Origin: Amphibalanus amphitrite
Lineage: Eukaryota > Arthropoda > Thecostraca > Balanomorpha > Balanidae
Direction of reading: 5' to 3'
Assembly: GCF_019059575.1 (NCBI RefSeq)
Contig: NW_024881622.1
Location: forward strand, 868,001-932,000
DNA length: 64,000 nucleotides
Translations under genes and position numbers: made by a program
Shown: piece after piece, positions 22,300 through 34,800 of the stretch
How positions within the stretch are numbered: position 1 is the stretch's first letter
Layout: each line of letters opens with the position of its first letter
The notes under the pieces: generated by a model
Database searches by the model: none
Told to the model about the DNA's origin: nothing
Seen by the model: the letters and a program-made list of their open reading frames with translations, nothing else

Positions 22300-22640
22300 C
22301 GCGTACCGTCGCACGGAGAGCGTCTCCATTATCGGTCAGCTGTTATGTCGCCCGGCGCGAGCCAGTTCACCGCACGTCGCGACAGCGGCCGGCCCAGTTC
22401 GGCTGTGACGTGGCGCCGCACACATACAGCCTCACACAGCCGTGCATACACACACAGGTGCGCCAGTGAGGCGGGCGACCTTCCCCTGAGAGGCACGTGT
22501 CGAGCGGCGACGGCACTTGGCAGCGAGCCGCCCCTGTCGCGACGCCGTCGACGGTGCCGTGTGCGGCGACCCGACGACGGTGGCGACGAGGATACTGTGG
22601 ATTCTGAGACTGTGAAGGTGGTGCGAGCAGTGACGGTTAC
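22300..22640 (+). promoter_or_regulatory. GC-rich island downstream of the CRE cluster
   Basis: CpG-dense DNA with no TATA box. Donor-like sites occur nearby (for example gtaagt near 22664). It probably contains the transcription start for the 23397 exon, but the exon limits cannot be fixed. Confidence 0.35.
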
Positions 22641-23396
22641 TTGAGCGGTGGCAGTGGTGGGAGTAAGTGAGGACACTACGAAAGACGGCGTTTTAATGTT
22701 GTGACGGTGGGGAATTTTGTGCAGTAGCCGCGATATCACGGTAACTAGCCACGTTTTAGAATGAAGCGATAGCGACTGAAAAGGTGATTGTGGTCGATCA
22801 TAAGGTGGAAGCAGCAGCGAAACAAGTGGGAGAATATTTGGTGAAATAGGTGGTGGAAGAGGAACACTTTATTCGAGCGCGGTACCCCAAAGTTGAACAT
22901 TGTGAAACAAACAGGCAGGGGTGGCAGGGCACTTATCAGTGACTTGCTATCAGGATATGAACTCGGCCGTCTCCCTCGCCCTCCCTCTCGCTCAGTGCTG
23001 AAGCTGTGTGCCAACTGTGTGCTGTGAACGTGCTGTGTATCGGGGACAGAAACATCACCAGAGCACAAGTGTTGGTGAGGCGTGTATCCTGACTCAGGGA
23101 TTTTTATTGGCGAGGCAGCGAGGCTTGTATCTTCACCCAGACTGGTGAAGCGTGGATGATCCGGCTCACCGTTCAGGGATATTCAATTTTGAATTGACAA
23201 CCAACAAGTGTGGTGAATAAGTGAATGCGATTTTTCTGAAGCATAAGTGACGGGCGTGGCATACAGCCGTAAGTGACGCTAATGTGACAGTCGTTGGCAT
23301 GACTTGGCACCCACCTGTTCACAATTACAAGCCCTCTGCCACAATCAAGTGGTGAGCGGTATCCCGCTTTGCGCCGGAAGTGAAGACACCTCAGAG

Positions 23397-23683
23397 ATGA
23401 TGGCTCACCAGCGTCTGCAGGAGCTAGACGAGGACTGGAGGAGTGACGGCAGGCCCAGCCTGACCTCGGAGACAGACATGCTGACCGCGGACGCCGACGG
23501 CGCCGAGCTGACCTCGGCAGTAGACTGGATATCTCAGAAGGGACGCTCCGCCCCGACCTCGCGGGGAGGGGGACCCGAGAGTCGCGCCTCATCCACCAGA
23601 AATCGACACGCGTCCGGGCTGTCGACCGGCATGCAGTCGCGACTGGGCAGTCTGCGGCGAGGAGTGGCCTCTGTTCGACGAAG
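23397..23683 (+). CDS. Putative coding exon, possible alternative N-terminus of PIEZO
   Basis: The open frame starts ATGATGGC and encodes 95 residues rich in Ser, Arg, Asp and Glu: MMAHQRLQELDEDWRSDGRP at the start, an acidic middle and RRGVASVRRR at the end. It ends in phase 2 at donor CGAAG|GTGAGG. Two downstream joins work. The acceptor at 24286 adds RGIRPSAIA and a stop, giving a 104-residue protein. The PIEZO acceptor at 28749 continues in frame through RVGHLRAGT into the PIEZO methionine. No domain was recognised, and the composition suggests a disordered cytosolic segment. An upstream in-frame stretch to about 23304 lacks an ATG. Confidence 0.45.
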
Positions 23684-24285
23684 GTGAGGGTTGGCGTGAT
23701 GGAAACTTCCACACTGTACCGAAGAGAGGAGGAATGTGTGTTTACTATCGGACTGCCCTTCTAAATCTCCAAAGACCTTGGCTAACACTAAACATTGTCC
23801 TTAACAAGTAAATATTTTACCAGTCTCACTCTATTACAGTTATTTTATTTATTTCTATTTCATTGCCATGGTGTCATCAAATCACGAGCATGGTCATAGT
23901 ATAGGATTGAGAGCTGCGTCTTTTCATTTACTGTGACGGCTAGTACCTATCTCATCGCTATAACATGGTGAGATAGGACGCATATACGAAGTTTTAATGG
24001 CCCCGTGCCCTGGTATATATCAAATCCCTATCATCAAAGGTAGCATTCATTGGAGACCTGAGACGTCTGCCAAAGCAGCTAGTGTCAGCGATCGAAGGAG
24101 ATAGCGCGTTTATTTACTCACACTTATGTGACGAATGACGACAGGATAGTTTTCAATGAAAAAGATATACCGGGCTTCTCACAAAAGTCGGATGAATTTA
24201 TAATTAATATATTTTAGGATGTGTCAGTGTTACAAAAATAAATCAGGTATCACCTGAAAGCCTGGTTAAAAATGTTTTGTTTCAG

Positions 24286-24313
24286 GGGAATTCGACCGTC
24301 GGCGATCGCCTAA
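24286..24313 (+). CDS. Possible terminal exon for the 23397 ORF
   Basis: Acceptor tgttttgtttcag ends at 24285. In phase with the 23683 donor it codes RGIRPSAIA, then TAA at 24311-24313. The acceptor is good, but so short a coding tail is weak evidence. Confidence 0.25.
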
Positions 24314-27300
24314 CTGAGCCGCGCCGAACCTGTTCGAGATGACCCCCGTTTCGCTCGATGCAAAGTTAAGCCCGGCGCAGCGCGGCCTCTGTTGCAGCAC
24401 GGCACACGGAAGGTGGCAGCTGAACACACTGCCGACCTCACTGCACCCTTCAGGTCTTTGGGACTTCTTGGGTGGTTTCGGAACACCTGGGACTTAAGGT
24501 GGTCCTACAGGAAAAAGTCCGATGGGGTCAAGCCCGGGGAGCACGCTGGTCACAGATGTGTCTCAAACCTCGAGATCACACGCTGCCCGGAGCGCTCCTG
24601 CACCCACTCCCGGTTTTCATTAGCGGTATTGGCCGTGGAAACGTCTAGTCTAGCTGGAACTATTGGCATTTGAGTGCTTCAGGATCGCCGCCCATTGTGG
24701 TCTGCAGGACACTCCAAAAATTTGTCAGGGTCATCCGGTATCACTGACCGTTGACAGCCTGGGTAGCGCATCTCTCACACGAGCGACGTTCGCCGGGCTT
24801 CTTTGATTGGGTTTGCAGCCGCCGCTGTGTTCTTTGAACCAGCAGTTAACATTTCCTCGGCCCAGAAACTTTCAACAATGTGAAATATGTTCACTTTGCA
24901 AAAAAAAAAAGATTGCGGAAGTTCCGTTTTGTTGAAACGACCGACTTATTCTGAAAGTAGAATTTCTTTGAGTTTGCTTTTGCGTCTTAAGACCACAGTC
25001 TCATTTTTTAAACTCAACAAGTATGGTATCATATAAATCTTCTAAAAATTTGCTTTCTTTTCACGTGCATTTGTTTCGTTTAAATATTGTTTCCAGTCCA
25101 CTATCTGCAAAAGAAATTGGTCCGACTTTTGTGAGAAGCCCGGTACGAGTACACGATAGAATGAAATGGTTTACATGTGCTGTTTGTTGGAGCCCGTTGC
25201 CATATTACAAGCGTGACTCTACATAGGCTTGGAATACATGGTGTCCGCCGCATGCAATGTAAGAATCTTGCATGCAACTGTTCCAAGATATAGCTATCCT
25301 TTGATACGGTGTAGGACGAGTTTTGCTACTGTATAAATAGTCGCCAGACGGTCAATGGATAAGCTTTGTTTGAATCTGATCACATTTTGAAGCGCTGCGT
25401 GTTTGCATTACTGCTGATAAGATTGAAATTAAGAGCTACCTTAAAAAGTGATTGCCCCTTGCGCAGTCCTTAATTATGTTCCTATTTTCCTACAATCTTC
25501 TTATCTCCGATATTTTCCTCCCAAACGCACTGCTGGCTCCACCCCACCCGCCAGAGCGTATAGACACAATCGATTGTCACCCGCGACCCGTCCGCTGTGC
25601 GTGTGTGTGCGTGTGCATGTGCGTGTGCCCCAGGACATCTGGGAATCCTAGCCGAGAAATGGAAGAAAGTACGTACCTTATATGAACCTGGTGGATGATT
25701 CCATAATGCCTCGCTGCTTCTAAAACGTTATATGCTTTTGCTCCTTTGAAATTAATTGCTGATAGCGATTAAAATGAATAAAAAGTAAAAACCATGTGAT
25801 TGAGATAGTCACTTTGAAATTTTATAAATGAAAGTAAGCGATCGACCTAAATACTGCTATTTATGTCCAAAGTTGAGTCACTGAAGTATTTTCTTCACAA
25901 GCCTTTGATGTTCAAATTCTATGTTCAAATTTACAAAGTCATTGGGAGGAAGCCATAAGTTGCTCAGGTCGATGGCTATGTCCCTGGATTAATTCAGCTC
26001 GGCGTCTCGCATGTCACCATCAGTGTCGTCCTAAATAATGGACATCAAAACACAGCATGCTCTTTGCAACTCCTCGTGCATGTTTTTACTATTTATTGGC
26101 AGCCTTTGTATTATAAGATGAAAGCGTTCCGAAATGACAAAAATGATGTGCAATGGTTTTCGTCACCTATGCTTCGAATCCCGAATGCGTTTAATTTCTT
26201 TTTTTTCCTATCTCCATAACTCACTGGCGCTTGTGTGTCTACATTTTTCTTTATCTGGTCACAGACATCATAACTCGCTGATTGGCAAATTTCTGGTATG
26301 CTGAGCTGCGACCATTGGGCCAGAGCTCAAAGACAGGTCCTATCGTGACTAGATTCGGGGTTGAAACTGCAGAGCTGAGCTGCGGTGGGGTTCGGGCCGG
26401 GGCTGGGAACTGCGGCCGAGCTGCGGATGGGGTCGGGCCGAGGCTGTGATCGGTGCTGGTCTCGGGTTGGGCTTGGGTCGGGGTGAGACTGGAGCTGGAG
26501 CTAGAGCTGGGGCTGGGTTGTGATTGGGGGTGAGACTGGACTGGGGCTCCGCCCGGACTAGGCGTAGGCTGGGACTCCGTACCAGCGGGGCTCGGTTTGG
26601 GACTCTGAGCCGCGGCCGAACCCGCTCCCCCGTGACACCCGATCCGGCTCGGCTCGCCAGGAGGGCCTCCGACGGGCGATCGAACCACGGCGCCCGCTGA
26701 GCGCGGCCCGACCGCAGCCCGCTGAGCGCGGCCCGACCGCAGCCCGCCGCTCCCAGCTGCCGGAGCGGGTCGCCGCTTCGTGCCAGTGCAGCTCCTGGTT
26801 GCCAAAGCAGCCATCGCTGGTGTACTTATCTGTTGCCGGTTCAGTTCTTTGTCAGTGAAAATCCCTGTGTTCAGCTCAGTTCTTTCGTTAGAGGCCTTGT
26901 TCGCTGCATGCTGTCGTTGCAGCTCTGTTTACTGACGCCTTGGGTGTCAGGACAGCTATCTGCAGTTATTGCAGTCATCTGTAGGTATCTGCTGTTATTG
27001 CATTTATCTGCAGCTATCTGCTCCTGTTGCAGCTTTCTGACGGCACTCGGGCCGCTGGCTTTCCACTTATAGATGCTGTATCACTGATAGCAATGGAATT
27101 GTGCAACATAAATGCATATGCCAATAAAAATAAAAGTGCACAAAGACAAGCAAATACGTTTATGGGTAAAGCAGCTCCACAAAGTCCCTCGACACATCCG
27201 GTGTCACTGGCCAATCCCGTGACTGGACACACTTCCCTGATAGAATACGGCGGCTCTGCACTTGCAGTGCCGCTGTGACTGGGCGCCCCACGGGAGTCGG

Positions 27301-28748
27301 CCTCAGCCATTAGAGGTCACGCAGGGGGTGCAGAACACCGGCACAGCGTACCCAGCCCCGACACATTCTGCCGACATAATGTGCAAATCCGCCGCAATGA
27401 ATTGCTGGCAATGCTGTTTCATGCATGTGGTTGCTGGAGTACAGATCACTTAGTTCCGCTTTGAGGAGTGTCGTTAAGAATCCAGCGTACCCGGATGTTG
27501 TTATTGGGTCTTAGCATTTTTTTGTGTCCCTTGTGAAATAAGCATGTAACTATTCTACATATGAGTGCTTAGTGAGTAGTGATATGTTTTCTAGAATCTA
27601 GTAAACCCCTAAGACTAACAAGATTTTGAAATGACTTCTTTCAGTTGTATCCTAATTGCACTGAGAGAACCACTTTCAGTCCAACGCATGGCGCAAAAAC
27701 TGACCCACAAAGTCTCAAAGGATGTTGCCCCAGTTCGCGCTCTTCAGTGACCGTGTCGGTGGTGTCCGGAGCGGCCATTCTGAGGGGCGGTGCTCCGGGC
27801 CGGTGTGTTAGCACTTCCGAGTGCTGTCTGCGTCTGAATGACGGGCGTGTCGCCCGTATCGACCCTGATGAGCGTCATCGCGCTGGGCGACTCGGCTGGT
27901 GGGTTTGGAGCGAGTTGCAGTGGCTGGCCGGCGCCCACATACCCACCCACGGGACAACCGCTCACTCGCCGCAGTTTAGTCGAAGCAGCAGGAACCCTCT
28001 CGCGTTAGAGTGAATGTCAAACTTATAAAATATAACGAGCATTGGAATGCTGGCACGTGGTTAAATCGGCTCAGTCACAGTATTTCTTTTTTATATTTTT
28101 TTATGCTGGGAGCTCATGTGTTCATGTCTCGCCCATAATCGGCACTATTTTGTACCGTGTCGCTTATCGGGATTACTTACCCCGCAAAGACGCTACCTTC
28201 TTCAGGTCATAACGGTGTTTCTCCTAGCACAGTATAACTGCCGCATTTATTGCCACCAATCAACGGCATTGTGGTATGTTTTATGCATGACAGACGGGTA
28301 AATGCTGATCCACATATAAATGGGTTAGGCTACTCACTGACAGTTGTCTTCCAAGGATAAGGAAGTATAGTGGTGTCATGAGAATTATGTCCAGGTATTG
28401 CTTTTGAAGCGAGTCTGCTTAGCACGCGGTCTTTGCGGCTTGCAACTTATAAGCCCATGTGGAAGCTTGTACCCGCCAATTGATCACCAAGTATGCGTTT
28501 GAACTTTGCCTAATGATTCTTACCTGGACGTCTTTGTCTAGTAAATTGCTCCTCGGTACCCCTCAAGTGACATTGATGGATTTGGTCTCCTTGAAACCCA
28601 AACAATAGGCATTTATCCGTAGTTAAACTCGCTGCTCCTTGCACACTAACGTCTTTTCCCGTCCCAACTGAAGATAGTTAGTGCCCGGTAGCTGAAGAGC
28701 AGGATGTTTGACTGGTTTATCTGACTCTGGTTTCGTTTCTGGTTTCAG
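24314..28748. other. Region upstream of PIEZO coding exon 1
   Basis: No supportable exon. It contains an A-run near 24899-24910 and a GC-rich, Pro/Ser-type low-complexity block at 26330-26815, open on the minus strand for 187 codons. If the 23397 exon joins PIEZO, all of this is intron. Confidence 0.4.
26251..26814 (-). other. Open frame of 187 codons, low-complexity, doubtful
   Basis: The minus-strand frame begins ATG at 26814 and encodes a Pro/Ser/Thr/Gln-rich protein with a run of Ser near the middle. The underlying DNA is an imperfect gctggg/gctgga repeat, and a 22-bp unit (gctgagcgcggcccgaccgc) is tandemly duplicated near 26695-26740. No domain is recognised. The frame may be open simply because of GC-rich repeat composition. 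Confidence 0.15.
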
Positions 28749-28837
28749 AGTGGGCCACCTAAGAGCAGGCACCATGGCTGGCGAGGGCGTTTGCTGGTGT
28801 CTCGTCCGAATCCTTTTACCATTGGGCTTCATCATTG
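28749..28837 (+). CDS. PIEZO: PIEZO exon 1 (start codon at 28774)
   Basis: Acceptor tggtttcag ends at 28748; 25 nt precede the ATG (context caccATGG, a good initiation context); donor gtaagt starts at 28838. Encodes MAGEGVCWCLVRILLPLGFI and ends in phase 1. The upstream acceptor implies at least one earlier exon. The 25 nt are themselves open in frame. Confidence 0.88.
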
Positions 28838-31800
28838 GTAAGTCCAACTGCCTAAAATCCAACCTCAGCATAGGCAAGTTCAACGTATGGCTGCATATCT
28901 ATTTTTCAATAGCGTCCCGAGTTGTCGTCAGTAGTCAGTGCCTGAAGTTATGCTGCGCCGCAATACAAGCTTACATTCTTCACGCTAGATGTCGCTAGTA
29001 GTAGGCGCCTGAAGTTATGCTGTTCCGCAATACACGATAATGCGCGCAGTGAGTAATACCGTTACAATTGAGTTTTGATCGAATATTTTTTTTTTATAAT
29101 GAAATGGTTTTTGAATTGGTTACTGAAGCCTTTTCACATCAACTCTGGGAATTTCATCATACCTTGTAGAGTTCCTGCTGTATAACGCAGCAACGCTCCA
29201 TGAATTAGGTATAGGTACCCATGAATTCAAAGTTATTAAAACAAAAAGTCGTGGAAGCACATAAAATAACATATTTTTACTGTTTTAATTATCACACTTC
29301 TCATAGCTCCCCACCAGATTCAGGTAGGCGCGTGCCTCATGATCTCATTTCAGCCAGGCCCTTACTACTCTGCCAATACCCTACTTCCGGCTATCTGCTC
29401 CGGGGCAGGGGAGGGGCAGTGCTGCCTTTAGTACGGACATCCCGGCGGGTGAGTCGGTCGTTTTCGGGCGCCGACCGCAGAGGGCCTGATTGGCCGCTCC
29501 ACGGTCCCCAGGTGGGCCCGCCATACATCCTCATATAATGAGAGCGCGGAAGTTGGCGCATCGATTCGCCCGGCGCCGCGCTGTGGAGTCAGGTTATTGG
29601 TCCGGTGGCGCCGTGGCGGCGGGGGAGGCTGATCTGCCGAGTAGGGGGCACAGGGGCTGTCAGCATCGCTGCAGGCCGTGTGGACGCCCAACAGCGGGGG
29701 TTTGTCGACGGGCGGCGGCGGACTGTTTTCAATCGGTCATTGGGCATTCATGATTTGCTATAGCGAACGATAACGCGAAGACGGTGTTTGGTGAAGGTTT
29801 TTGGACAATTTGCGAATGAATGAATGCTTTTCGTTATACAATGGTGTATGACGTGCTGTGGCTTTACTCCGCCACGTGTGTATGACTAATAAGGATGATT
29901 GCCCATCATAATGTAATAATAGCTGCCCTTGTGTTCTGATGTCTATCGATATTATGACTGGTCAACAATTTCCATGCTAATGTTTTAGTTTAGGGACCCG
30001 GGACCATTTGTTTGTGGACTCCTTTTTTTATTTAGAAAAAAAATTGCTCGAATATTTGAATGAACGGATTGACTGGTCCGGAGCTCACGCTAAGCAGAGC
30101 TTGTTGCGTAGACTCGTACACCAACCGTCCGATCACGTAATTCCGGGTAATGCGAGGATTTAGATGCCAAAATTTAACGTTTGCCACAGTTTGCCACAGT
30201 TTAACGTGTCTTTAAAGCCGGACAAGGCCTGTCCCACTCAACTGACTTTAACTGGCTGCGGCTGCTCCCACCAACCGCAGACCATCCCCGCCAGGAGTCG
30301 CAACTATCGAGCGCCAGAGCGACTCGATCCCGGGCTCTCACTACCGGGAGTCCAGCGCTCTAATGAATTGTATCACTGTATTGATTATGTCCTATTTATT
30401 GATTTTATACAGTGTACCTTCTCAGACTTTTAGGATTTTGAGAAAAAAATTGTAGCTGTAACAGGTGTTGTCCGGTACATTTCAAGATTTTTTTTAAGCA
30501 ATAAAGACGGCTGCAGGTCACGAAGCTAAGCTGTTTTGCCGTCATTTTGCTGCTATGCTAGGAGAGTGGATTGGTGTCGGTGAGGCGTCCGTTAGCCTAA
30601 CTGCTATACTGCGCCCTATAAATATTTATGTTCTGACTGTGGACACTAAGATGTTACCTCAGTGCTTACTGTTAAGTCGCCATGCTAACCTGAAGTTGGT
30701 TCGATCCGCTGGCGACTGCAGGGGGGGGGGGGGGGGGCATGGGTTCATGCCCTTTCCAAGACACGTAGGCACGACCGACAAGCCTTCTTCAACGCCCAGT
30801 TTTGAACATTAACCCTATGACATTGCATGGAACGAAATAGTAGACCGACCATCAGTTCGTCCCTGCTCTCCCCCCTTTCAGCCGTGGCTGAGGCTGTCGT
30901 TGGCTCACACACTCAGCTCCTCAGCTCTCGCTCATCCTTAGCGACATGTCACCCTATCATTGGTTTGTCATCAATTTGGATTGGCACCAGCTCAGCAGCG
31001 GGGAGGGTCAATGCATATATGCACTGCGCCGGCTCTTTGGCCCAGTTTTTATGGATTGTGCCACTTGCCGACAAGCCTCAGCGTTCGCCACTAGTTGGCG
31101 GCGGGCCAGGGGGCTTGTGAGGTCAATGTCACTGCCTGGCCGGGGTGATGGGGTGCTGACCGCTCCTCCTCTGTTCGAGTATGGTGGGTCGGTGGTGTCG
31201 CCTGTCGTAGCTGGATTTGAGTCGGTCCCTGGTCGTTCAGGAATGTCAAATAGCCGGAGAAGTATTTATTTATGTTGGCGATGTTGGTAAAGGTAAACTA
31301 AACCATTTATCAGCTTTAAACAGTGTGAAGTTGTCTCATCAGCTGAGATAAACGAAATTTCAGGTTTCTTTCAAACCTTGATTAATTTCTACCTGCTTCA
31401 GAGCTCTTGCATTCTTTCTTTAGTTATTTCTGACACACTGCGGGGCGGCGATGTTTGTTCTACATTTATTATAACGAATGAACGCTAACAACAACTTATC
31501 ATTTTAAGCATGCTTGATTCATTACAACATTTAGCACAGCCCACAAACCATCCTCGCTCTATTTCCGTTTTGGACGGCAGTCCTGCCTCCCACTCGCCCC
31601 CGGTCACCCTGCCTGTGTGTTGTCCTAATGGGAACTCAGCCAGCGTGGCCGGACCTGTCAGAGGCCTGATTAATTATCCAAGAGGATGTGTCACGATACG
31701 GGGACATGACTGTGCGGATTGACCTGTGGAAGGATCGGACCGCGGCAGCATGCAATGATGTGTGCTTCTGTGGGTATTAGCTCAATCATAGATATGTTTG

Positions 31801-34800
31801 AAATATCTGTGGAATGGAAGTTTCGAATATCTATACGTTTGGAATGGGTGAATAAATTTCTGAATCCGTACATACACTGAGATAAGGCTACCTGAAATGG
31901 AGTTGGCAGCTCGAGAAACTCTGATACAAGCGATTTTCGATGGTTGTTACCTAGTTAATCTTAAATTTGAATAACCAAAACCGGTTCTTCATACGTTCGC
32001 TTCAGTCTACGGCGATATTATCCTGCCCTCCCATAGGGGAAGCCGGGGGAAGCCCGGGCGCGGGGGAAGCCCGGCCACCCCGTTTCCGGCTAAATTATTC
32101 ACAATAAAATGCTCAACTGTTTGTCCTTTCAGTGTGGCAGCTAAGGTAACGCCAGCAAAAAAGTTAAGGCTAACAAAAAAATGTATATTGTTAAAATTAT
32201 AGAGCAAAAATGATATTTTAAGGGGTTTTAGCTAAAAAGTGAGATATGTTGCACTGTTAATGTTATACCTACCATACAGTCCTAATATTTATACGAATGT
32301 TATGTAAGGACCGTTTAAGTGTTTGTAGTGAGGGGTGACGAGGCAGGCTGGCTTAAGTATGACATTTTTTCGAACATCACTGTTCTAAAATAAAAATTCG
32401 CACATTGGGGTAACCCCGGGCGAGTGGCCAAGCTTACCCCCGACCGAGAGCAATGCCACTAAACCACTGTTTTCCATGAGATAATAGGTACTGAGTAGGT
32501 TTGGTTTACACCTAGATCAATGATAAATTTCGAAAATAAACATGTTATCATAGACAAAGCTTCTTCGGCCTGTCGCTCTATTCCAGTGCCTATAAATATC
32601 AGGTATGGATGAAGGGCGATTGCTGGCCTGGTTTTTACTGTAAATATGGGAGATATCCGCTCCATTTTAACGGTTTTTAGTTACCCTTCATCAGTTTATA
32701 TCAACAAGTGACTAAGTTTATGTTTGTATGCTACAGGAACAGTCATGTCACTTGAGGTCAACCAGGGTCAAACTACGTTTTTGCAAATAACGCGACAGAC
32801 AGTGAAGCTAGAGCTTCAAAAATGGTGCCGTTGTGTTCTTCGTCATCAGCCGAGTCGAATGATTGCAATGTGATGCATTTAGGTAAATAAAAAATAAATT
32901 TTAAGGAATTTTGAAATACACATTTTTTTTGTCAATTTTGCATTACGATTTTCATCGACCTGTACTGTATATGTGGTAGACGCTAGCTAAAATACCATAG
33001 TGACATAAGCTCTAAGATGTCCAGAGCTAATCAGCACCTTAATATTTCACTTTCCGTCAATATTTGGAAGACACATAATGGTTTACTCAACTCGTTGTAA
33101 AGCGCTGGGGAGGTGGCCGGCGTTACCCCTATGCCGGGCTTACCCCAGAAAAATCAACACTTTTTTAAAACTCGATTTTCTCAACCTTATACTATTTCCA
33201 CGAAACCGAATTTTGGGAAAACACGGCCAATTAACTTATCTAGATAACAGGATATCAACAATTTTTACAGCACGTTTGGTATGTAATAAAAACAAAAAAG
33301 AGCTTACTATGCCGGGCTGCCCCCGGCTTCCCCTACACTCCGTCAGCGCCTGGTCCACTGCGGGCCCGCATCTAATGTGCGCGCGTGTATGTGTGCGCGT
33401 GTGCCGGCGGGTGTTTGCTCGGCCTGATTTGCTATGACAGTCGGCCGAGCACCGGTCATTGACGGGTCCCCCCTGTCATCCGCGGTCGGTGGCGGGCTGT
33501 TGTGCCGCCCGGTCTTATTGGTCTGTGACTGCTATACGGTGGGCGGCACTGCCGACCCGTTTATAGGCACTGCTCAGTGGTTATGAACCGTGCAGCTGAT
33601 GGCGATGGTAACCGTGTGACTCCTGGTTACATCAAATGTAGGCAAGGGATACGTTTTTTTTTTTTGCCTGGTATATGTAAGGGATAACGCTTACGCAATA
33701 GTATTCATTCCTGCGGGTTATACTTCTTCCTTCTTTCTAACTACTTACGTAGATATCTTGCCTGGGCTCTATATTTTTGCCTCGGTCTTAATCAAATAGC
33801 TTTGGCATTTATATCTCCACTGCCTCTGTCCCCCTACGCCCTCGACCCTGGTCGATAACAAGCTTGCGGACTGCAGAGTTCTGAGATTTATCCAGTCTGC
33901 AGCCATCTGGGCTCAGAGGAAACAACCGGGGACTGACCGCAGTGCGGCGACATGGCTGATCAATGACGGACTCTGGTAGAACTCTTGGTGCTTTCTGCCC
34001 ATTTATATCTAACGCCATTTAATGATACCATCGCCTTTCCTGTAACTAGTTGCTTCCAAGTAGGTGTAGGTGTAGGGAGACCCGGAAGATATGGGCCGAA
34101 TTTGTGAAATGGTAATTTTCTTCCAGTGGCAGTGGCTAGATCTGGTTTTTCACTCTGTGTACGTGATATCGCCTTTCGCCTGTAAAGTGTGCCTGATCTT
34201 AGGCATCTGGGATCAACTTTTTTGTCTCGAGATAACTTTTTATAAATCATGTGCTTTTTCGATCTATCAAAATACACCATGTTCATCATGTTCAGAAAAG
34301 AGTCCAAGATGTGATTTTTTGTGTGTAGTGTGACGTCACTCCATGCCTGACATCAGGCTGCAGTCGGACGTCACCACCTCTCTGCAGTCTGCAGGCTGTA
34401 GTGTGACATCACTCTTTTCCCTCGGCAGGCTGCAATAAGCCGTTTTTCTCTCTGCGGGCTATTGTGTGACGTCACCGTTTCCCTGTCGGCAGGCTGCAGT
34501 CTCCAGTTTGACGTCATCTCACTGGTGTATCTGGCGCTACTGCTGGCCTGTCCGGTGGTGCCGGCTCCGACCCGGCGCTCCTGGCAGGGTGAGTTACTGC
34601 TCTGTGCACTGCTCTCTGTGCTCCCAATACACTGCTCCCAGTGTATTACTCTCAGTTCCCCCTCTCCCAGTTCTCCCAATGCACTGCTTCCAGTACCCTA
34701 TATCCCCAGTGCCTACATTGCACTGTCGCATACCATGCAGTGATAACCAAGTGATACCACCCGGTCTTCTTTCGCCACGGTCCACACATACTACGTGGTG

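Larger units (their letters stand above)
28838..34492 (+). other. PIEZO intron 1
   Basis: A 5.65-kb intron. It contains two copies of the dispersed short repeat (28932, 28983), a GC-rich patch at 29400-29700, a 17-G run at 30721-30737, the TA-flanked inverted-repeat element at 32036-33333, and a tandem array ending at the exon 2 acceptor. No coding exon is required or seen. Confidence 0.8.

Noticed and set aside
23304..23396. Longer N-terminus for the 23397 ORF
   Set aside because: The open frame extends upstream, but begins at TTG with no ATG before 23397.
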